Part shown: piece after piece, positions 5,752-10,350 of the stretch
How the letters are laid out: each line of letters opens with the position of its first letter
Numbering within the stretch: the stretch's first letter is position 1
Assembly: GCA_050303435.1 (NCBI GenBank)
Contig: JBNLBT010000113.1
Span: forward strand, 1-10,350
Direction of reading: 5' to 3'
Length of the DNA: 10,350 nucleotides
DNA from: JBNLBT01 sp050303435
GTDB lineage: Bacteria > Pseudomonadota > Gammaproteobacteria > Xanthomonadales > Marinicellaceae
Notes under the pieces: generated by a model
Databases searched by the model: none
Seen by the model: the letters and a program-made list of their open reading frames with translations, nothing else
Told to the model about the DNA's origin: nothing
Program-made: the position numbers and the translations under genes

Positions 5752-7770
5752 ATGACCAGAATCATCACCCTGTGGGCAATGCTGACGCTGATTGCCACGC
5801 ACGTCCAAAGCGCCACGTTCACCGTCAACTCCAGCCACGACGGCCCCACCTGCGACGCCAGCATTTGCACGCTGCGCGGTGCCCTGTTGGTCGCCAGCGG
5901 TGGCGGGCACAGCATCGAATTCAACATTCCCACCGACCCGGTGAATGAGAACTATTTTGCCGGCGGCAGCGGCAGCGACGCGTATTTTTATTGGGTGATA
6001 CAACCGCAAAGCCCGTTGCCGGCGGTGGCCGACCTCACCATCGATGGAACCACCGCAGGCGCTTCAACGGCCGGCAATCCAAGCATTGTGCTGGACGGCG
6101 TGCTGGCCGGTATAGACAGCAATGGCTTGACGCTGGAAGGCGACGCCCTGATCCAGGGCCTGGCGCTGATCAACTGGGACCGCGCCGGCATCCACATCAG
6201 CGACACCCCCAACAATCGGGTGCAGAACAACTGGTCGGGACTGAACCTGCCCTACGGCCTGGCCGGCGCACCGAATCATTACGGCGTGTACAGCAACGTG
6301 TTCAGCGCCAGCGGCAATGTGGTCGGCGGCGCGCAGGGCGTGGCTGGCAACGTGCTGTCCGGCAACAACTACGCCGGCCTGTACGTGGCCGGCGAAGGCC
6401 AACTGGCGGTGCTGGGCAATTTCATTGGCACCGACGCCAGCGGCACCGTGGCGGTGCCCAACCCGCGCGGCATTTTTGCCGTGGCCACACAGGAACTGGT
6501 CATCGGCCTGGGCATCAACGGCCTGGGCAATCTGATTTCCGGCAATGAATACGTTGGCATCCGCCTGACCGATGCGGGGGGACACAACACCTTTGTCATC
6601 GGCAATTTCATCGGCACCGACGTCAGCGGCAACGCACCACTGCCCAACCGCGAAGGCATGGTGCTGTCGTGGGGCTCGGACATTGAAATCAGCGACAACG
6701 TGATCTCCGGCAACGACATGGGCATTCTCATGGAATCCATCGCCTCGCAGCCGCTGAGCAACATCACCATCAAAGGCAACCACATCGGCGTTGGCGCCGA
6801 CGGCGTCACAGCGGTGCCGAATGCGCGCGGCATTTACAGCGACGGCCACGAACTGGACGTGCACATCGGCGCGCCCGGCGAACCCAACCTGATTGCCCAC
6901 AACCAGTGCACCTCCGGTGGTTGCGGCGTGATTCTCAACGGCACCGCCAACAGCCGTGTGACGGTGCGCCACAACAGTTTTTTCAACAACGCCAACCTGG
7001 GACTGGATCTGGACGCCGACGGTTTCACCGCCAATGACCCCGACGATTTTGACGCCGGCCCGAACCGCCTGCAGAATTATCCCGCGGTGACTTCCGCGCA
7101 ACACGACCCCGATGGCAACCGCATCCAGATCCTGTACCGCGTCGACAGCCACAACGGCTCCAGCGATTACCCGCTGACGCTGGACCTGTACGCCGCCGAT
7201 GCCTCGGCTCAGGAAGGCCAAACCTGGTTGGCCAGCACCCAATTCAGTGAAACGCAGTACCTCAGCGGCGCACCGGTCTCACGCACTTTGAGCGCGGCGG
7301 CGGGGGTGCAAGAAGGCGATCTCATTGTGCTCACCGCCACCGGCGCCAACGGCCGCACCTCGGAATTTTCTCCCGGCGTTGTGCTCGCCGGTCAGGCGGA
7401 TTTTTCCATCCAGTGCGACAGCGCACGGGTCACCACCACCGCGTCGCGCATTTGCCCGATTGATTGCACCGTGACGCCACTGAATGGCTGGGGCGATGAA
7501 GTCGGCCTGGTCTGTCCGGACGGCGAGGTACAATGCCAGTTTGTGCCCAGCGAAGAATTGTCCTTTCCCAACGCCACGCCGGTGAACTTCACCGCCTGGC
7601 TGCAACACCTCGGCGCACCCGGCCTGCACCTCGCGCACATCGAAGCCGGCCTCGACACACAGGGCGGCCCCATGATCCGCAGCGAGGCAGTGGCGGTGCA
7701 TCAACTGGCCGAATCCGACTACCTGTTCCGCGACACCTTTGACGGCGACGTGTGTGTGCCGGTCAACTAG
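5752..7770 (+). CDS. Large secreted parallel beta-helix protein with Ig-like C-terminal domains
   Basis: The product is 672 residues. A signal peptide (1-20, ending HVQS) is followed by ATFTVNSS and ICTLRGALLVA, a degenerate form of the CSLREA motif that starts many bacterial beta-helix proteins. Residues about 90-420 are a right-handed beta-helix with three GNFIGTD-type turns (222-241, 284-303, 342-361). The helix ends in the usual N-S-F-F-N-N-x-N-L-G-L-D-L, then ANDPDDFDAGPN and LQNYP. An Ig-like domain follows (about 455-546, ending TATGANGRTSEFSPGV), then a cysteine-bearing beta-sandwich-like region (about 548-650; C555, C568, C572, C588, C595). The tail DYLFRDTFDGD (656-666) resembles the end of the protein at 801-1895. 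No good Shine-Dalgarno site precedes the ATG, though no other start fits the signal peptide. It probably acts outside the cell or on its surface; ligand or enzymatic role is unknown. Confidence 0.88.
   Translation: MTRIITLWAMLTLIATHVQSATFTVNSSHDGPTCDASICTLRGALLVASGGGHSIEFNIPTDPVNENYFAGGSGSDAYFYWVIQPQSPLPAVADLTIDGTTAGASTAGNPSIVLDGVLAGIDSNGLTLEGDALIQGLALINWDRAGIHISDTPNNRVQNNWSGLNLPYGLAGAPNHYGVYSNVFSASGNVVGGAQGVAGNVLSGNNYAGLYVAGEGQLAVLGNFIGTDASGTVAVPNPRGIFAVATQELVIGLGINGLGNLISGNEYVGIRLTDAGGHNTFVIGNFIGTDVSGNAPLPNREGMVLSWGSDIEISDNVISGNDMGILMESIASQPLSNITIKGNHIGVGADGVTAVPNARGIYSDGHELDVHIGAPGEPNLIAHNQCTSGGCGVILNGTANSRVTVRHNSFFNNANLGLDLDADGFTANDPDDFDAGPNRLQNYPAVTSAQHDPDGNRIQILYRVDSHNGSSDYPLTLDLYAADASAQEGQTWLASTQFSETQYLSGAPVSRTLSAAAGVQEGDLIVLTATGANGRTSEFSPGVVLAGQADFSIQCDSARVTTTASRICPIDCTVTPLNGWGDEVGLVCPDGEVQCQFVPSEELSFPNATPVNFTAWLQHLGAPGLHLAHIEAGLDTQGGPMIRSEAVAVHQLAESDYLFRDTFDGDVCVPVN
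6415..6834 (+). repeat. Three internal GNFIGTD-type repeats of the beta-helix
   Basis: Three 20-residue units start at residues 222, 284 and 342, spaced 62 and 58 residues apart. They share the pattern GN-x-IG-x3-(S/D)G-x4-PN-x2-G. The first two are nearly identical in DNA as well (6415-6445 against 6601-6631, two differences noted). Each probably marks one set of beta-helix coils. Confidence 0.7.
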
Positions 7771-7811
7771 AGTCCTGGCACCGGATCGCGGTTGCCGTGA
7801 CTGGACGGCGC

Positions 7812-7827
7812 CTGGCAGCAGCGCCAG
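7812..7827. terminator. Weak hairpin between convergent genes
   Basis: CTGGC (7812-7816) and GCCAG (7823-7827) can pair around a 6-base loop. An alternative pairing GGCGC/GCGCC overlaps it. It lies in the 90-bp gap between the stops of the 672-residue beta-helix gene and creD. Without a T-run, and in GC-rich sequence where such stems arise by chance, it is only a candidate. Confidence 0.2.
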
Positions 7828-7860
7828 TACAGCGCCCGCCACGCGGCCCCGTCCCGCGCT

Positions 7861-9210
7861 TTACTGCGATGCATCCGCGTCGCGTTCAGCACGCGTCACC
7901 CCGGCGTACCAGTCCACCCGGCGGGTCAGATACATGATGATGCCAAGCAAGGCCCAAAGCGCCAGCGCGCCCATCAACAGGGACAACTGTTCGGCCTTGA
8001 CCATGACAAAGACAAAAGCGTACAGAACACTGAACAAAACACCGGTCAGCACACCGCGCCGGCCGCTGCGCAGCAGCGTGCCACTGTATCCCGATATCAA
8101 CGCCACCGTGGCCGCCGCGGAGATGGCGTAGGCCCAGTTGAAACGCAGGTATTCAGACAAGGACAGCAGCAACACATAAAACACGCACAGGGCAAAGCCG
8201 ATCAGCAGGTATTGAAACGGGTGCAGGCGCACGCGGAAAAACAGCTCGGCCAGAAAGAAACCGGCGAAGCTGAACAGCATCACCAACATGGCGTATTTGA
8301 TCATGCGCGTGTTGACCTGATAGACGTCGGCGGGAATCAGTGTTTGCACCCCCAATTCTGGCCAGTGCATGCTGGCCATGGCCACATCGCCGCCTTCGGC
8401 GGTGCTCAACACGCGACCCAGCCCGTGATTCAACTCGTTGACCCGCCACTGCGCGGAAAATCCCTTTTCGGTGATGGCCCGCTGTTCCGGCAGATAATCG
8501 CCAATGAACGAAGGCGACGGCCAATTGGAGCGCATGTCCACCCGCGCGGTGCCGGCGTGCGGCAGAAATTTGAGTGACTCGCTGCCGGAAATGTGGAACT
8601 TCAGGTCAAACGTCAGTGCAGTCTGCGGCGCCGTATCCTGCAAATCGATGAACACACCGTTCAAGCGGCTGAATTGACGCTGGCGGATGTGCATCGGCAC
8701 GGGCTGGCCATTGACTTCTACGCGCGCAATTTCTTTCAGGCCGCGCAGCGATTGCAGCGGCACAAACAATCCTTCCACCTGCCAGGGCTGCTGCGCCTGA
8801 ATGAAATCCGCCGGCTCAAACTCGAAGCGCCCCTGCAGATCCACCTCGGCGCTGTACACCGGCACCTCATAAATGCCCAGATAGCGCACTTCGGCCTGCA
8901 GATCAATCGCCGCGTCGACTTCGCGCGGCAGCACCCGGGAATGCACCCGGCTGACCCGGTTTTTGCCGTCCACCGGCCCCTGGTGTAAATGACTGATCAA
9001 CAATTGCGGTGCACCGATGAACTGTTCGCCGCCCCAGCGGTGACTGATTTCCGCCTTGGCCTGCCATTGCATCTGCTGCCGCTGATGAATCATGTCCTCC
9101 ACCAGCAACACCGGCACCATCAACAAAATCACCAGCCCGCCAATGATCAGCGCCTTGATGGAAATGCTGTGTTTCACTGCCTGTTTCTCCAAACCTTGCG
9201 ACTCTTTCAT
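7861..9210 (-). CDS. creD: Inner-membrane protein CreD
   Basis: The product is 449 residues from ATG at 9210, almost exactly the length of E. coli CreD (450). Layout is typical: one N-terminal membrane helix (18-37, ALIIGGLVILLMVPVLLV), a periplasmic domain of about 260 residues, then a cluster of about five helices (305-326, 331-352, 357-378, 387-405, 410-428). The segment HPFQYLLIGFALCVFYVLLLSLSE is very characteristic of the family. CreD is an inner-membrane protein of poorly defined function, linked in other bacteria to the CreBC system, envelope properties and beta-lactam response. The frame stays open to an ATG at 9453, but those extra 81 residues would overlap the divergent LRR gene and hide the membrane start, so I reject them. 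The ribosome site at 9210 is weak (GGA 7 bases upstream). No creB, creC or creA is visible nearby. Confidence 0.92.
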   Translation of the reverse strand: MKESQGLEKQAVKHSISIKALIIGGLVILLMVPVLLVEDMIHQRQQMQWQAKAEISHRWGGEQFIGAPQLLISHLHQGPVDGKNRVSRVHSRVLPREVDAAIDLQAEVRYLGIYEVPVYSAEVDLQGRFEFEPADFIQAQQPWQVEGLFVPLQSLRGLKEIARVEVNGQPVPMHIRQRQFSRLNGVFIDLQDTAPQTALTFDLKFHISGSESLKFLPHAGTARVDMRSNWPSPSFIGDYLPEQRAITEKGFSAQWRVNELNHGLGRVLSTAEGGDVAMASMHWPELGVQTLIPADVYQVNTRMIKYAMLVMLFSFAGFFLAELFFRVRLHPFQYLLIGFALCVFYVLLLSLSEYLRFNWAYAISAAATVALISGYSGTLLRSGRRGVLTGVLFSVLYAFVFVMVKAEQLSLLMGALALWALLGIIMYLTRRVDWYAGVTRAERDADASQ

Positions 9211-9240
9211 GCTGATATCCACAGATAAATCTCGATCGTA

Positions 9241-9255
9241 GCCGCCCAATGCGGC
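9241..9255. promoter_or_regulatory. Short inverted repeat between creD and the LRR gene
   Basis: GCCGC (9241-9245) and GCGGC (9251-9255) form a perfect 5-bp stem with a 5-base loop, roughly midway in the 88-bp gap between the divergent starts at 9210 and 9299. It could be an operator for either gene or a hairpin in one leader. I could not place convincing -35/-10 boxes for either gene in this gap. Confidence 0.3.
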
Positions 9256-9272
9256 AAAATAATGGCGAGAAA

Positions 9273-9302
9273 ATGACCAATTCTGAACAACCGATTGCAT
9301 GA
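9273..9302 (+). CDS. Possible 9-codon leader ORF coupled to the LRR gene
   Basis: ATG at 9273 opens a frame encoding MTNSEQPIA; its TGA (9300-9302) overlaps the LRR gene's ATG (9299-9301) as ATGA. The LRR start itself has no Shine-Dalgarno site, while GGCGAG lies just ahead of this ATG, although the spacing is short. Re-initiation after the mini-ORF would explain how the LRR gene is translated. Such short frames occur by chance, so this is tentative. Confidence 0.3.
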   Translation: MTNSEQPIA

Positions 9303-10350
9303 GCTCAAAAGTGAAATACTTAAATCCACTCAAATGGATCATTCGTGTGGCTCTGCTCGGGGTGATGGTGGTGCTGGGGTTCACAATCATGTTTCCAGAA
9401 TGGCTTGATTTCAAGGATTTGCTGTTGCAGGAGAAACCCAAGACAAGAACCACTTCCGGCGAAGTCGATCAAAAACGCCTGATTGAAATCTTCAAGTCAA
9501 AACCAAGATTACCTGACATCACCCGCCTCCGTGTGGCCGACCGCGCGCTGCTATCGTGTCTGGATCAACACAGGCCACGAGACATTCGACACATCAAAAA
9601 ACTGGTGTGCACTGGAATGGGCATTCAATACCTGACTGGCATTGAACAAATGCACCAGTTGCAATTCCTTGATCTGTCCGATAATCGACTGAATAGTTTA
9701 GAGCTTTCAATGCTGCACAACTTGTCCGAGTTGCGTGCAGCTGACAATGAGATAGTTACAGTTTCACTGCCGCAAACATTGCGACATTTAGACTTATCCA
9801 ACAATCAACTGCACGCTTTGAGTTTGCAGGGATTCAATCGGTTAAGTCGTGTGAATGTGCGCGACAACGCACTCATGGAAGTGCGCATCGAGGCTCCCGA
9901 ACTGCAGTGGCTGGATTTGGCCAACAATCAAATTCAAGATTTCAGCATGGCCAAAGTCAAGCCCAATGTCAGAGTGGATTTGTCAAACAACGCATTGCAG
10001 TCGTTCGATTTCGGTCCCCTGTCTGAAGTGCGCTGGCTGGATTTGCGACACAACAAAATCCGGCGCATCGATGCATTATCCCAGAGCAAAGCACGGGCTG
10101 TATTTCTCGCCCACAACCCAATCGCCCGAATGCCATTGATGTCCAGTGACAACAAATCCTACAGCAGAATCGTGTATTCTGATGAGCAACTGCAACACTT
10201 TAAGGACCCCGTGTTGCGTGACTGTGTTGCACTGGCCACCGTACAGACGCCGCCGCATGAATTGACCAGCCTTAATTGTTCATCTGTTCAGGGCATGCAT
10301 GGCAATCAGAAAATCCGCGACACAGAAGGATTGGCCACGCTGCCAGCGTT
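9299..10350 (+). CDS. Membrane-anchored leucine-rich-repeat protein (partial, 3' end outside window)
   Basis: The frame is open from ATG at 9299 to the right edge (350 full codons). A basic N-terminus (MSSKVKYLNPLKW) and one hydrophobic helix (13-32) suggest an uncleaved signal anchor with the rest outside the inner membrane. After a polar linker, residues 81-120 form a cap (D81-x2-L-x2-C, then L-x-C and I-x4-GI). Eight LRR units of about 20 residues follow (121-282) with LxxLDLSxNxL cores. From 303 a second cap-like segment begins (D303-x2-L-x2-C, LNC, DTEGL-x2-LP), so a second LRR block probably starts at the edge. LRR solenoids bind proteins; the partner is unknown. An in-frame TGA at 9284 rules out an earlier start. 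Codon use is AT-richer than its neighbours (seven TTA leucines). Confidence 0.85.
   Translation, partial: MSSKVKYLNPLKWIIRVALLGVMVVLGFTIMFPEWLDFKDLLLQEKPKTRTTSGEVDQKRLIEIFKSKPRLPDITRLRVADRALLSCLDQHRPRDIRHIKKLVCTGMGIQYLTGIEQMHQLQFLDLSDNRLNSLELSMLHNLSELRAADNEIVTVSLPQTLRHLDLSNNQLHALSLQGFNRLSRVNVRDNALMEVRIEAPELQWLDLANNQIQDFSMAKVKPNVRVDLSNNALQSFDFGPLSEVRWLDLRHNKIRRIDALSQSKARAVFLAHNPIARMPLMSSDNKSYSRIVYSDEQLQHFKDPVLRDCVALATVQTPPHELTSLNCSSVQGMHGNQKIRDTEGLATLPA
9659..10144 (+). repeat. Eight tandem leucine-rich repeats
   Basis: Units begin near residues 121, 142, 161, 182, 202, 223, 244 and 265 of the LRR protein, each about 20 residues. Cores include LQFLDLSDNRL, LRHLDLSNNQL, LQWLDLANNQI and VRWLDLRHNKI. 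Units 2, 4 and 8 are less regular (RAADNEI, NVRDNAL, FLAHNPI) but keep the Asn and spacing. Confidence 0.85.

Noticed and set aside
6064..7242. Long open frame on the minus strand (392 codons) inside the beta-helix gene
   Set aside because: It is antisense to a gene with a signal peptide and recognisable domains. Its translation is a Val/Ala/Gly-rich composition without motifs, as expected from the shadow frame of GC-rich coding sequence.
9211..9453. N-terminal extension of CreD by 81 residues
   Set aside because: It would overlap the start of the divergent LRR gene and place a polar, motif-free stretch before the normal CreD first helix. Starting at 9210 gives the family's standard length.
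1..10350. CRISPR array, tRNA/rRNA, transposase, integrase or attachment sites
   Set aside because: I saw no short regularly spaced direct repeats, no cloverleaf-like or rRNA sequence, and no recombinase motifs. The only repeats are gene paralogues and protein-level solenoid repeats.

Overview
The window looks like a chromosomal segment of a free-living, Gram-negative gammaproteobacterium. Several secreted proteins have bacterial signal peptides. There is a CreD-type inner-membrane protein and an AlgZ/AlgR-like (LytS/LytTR) regulatory pair. Two secreted beta-helix proteins end in short tails resembling the 'IF.DGFE' tails I associate with Xanthomonadales/Wenzhouxiangella-type genomes. The taxonomic guess is inference from protein style only. 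There are no tRNA, rRNA, CRISPR, transposase or phage genes.

Layout. 1-1895 (minus): two tandem, homologous secreted beta-helix proteins of the choice-of-anchor-Q type. They sit in one operon with a 12-bp gap and are about 70% identical by hand alignment; the second runs off the left edge. 1896-2141: divergent intergenic region. 2142-2756 (plus): a rhomboid intramembrane serine protease. It converges, with only 13 bp between stop codons, on 2770-4808 (minus), a histidine kinase and a LytTR response regulator with an ATGA stop/start overlap. 4809-5005: divergent promoter region with a good extended -10 promoter for the kinase and an inverted repeat before the next gene. 5006-5617 (plus): a secreted HExxH zinc protease resembling the M35 aspzincin family. 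5752-7770 (plus): a large secreted parallel beta-helix protein with Ig-like C-terminal domains. 7861-9210 (minus): creD. 9299-10350 (plus): a membrane-anchored leucine-rich-repeat protein running off the right edge.

How the genes may fit together: most products are exported or in the membrane (three secreted beta-helix proteins, a secreted metalloprotease, a rhomboid protease, CreD, an LRR protein). The only regulatory genes are the kinase/regulator pair. This suggests a cell-surface or exoprotein neighbourhood, but nothing in the sequence proves a shared pathway. I found no clear new defence or mobile system. The points most worth a second look are the tandem beta-helix duplication, the shared C-terminal tail motif, the divergent M35-like protease, the stem-loop between convergent genes, and the two-block architecture and coupled mini-ORF of the LRR gene.
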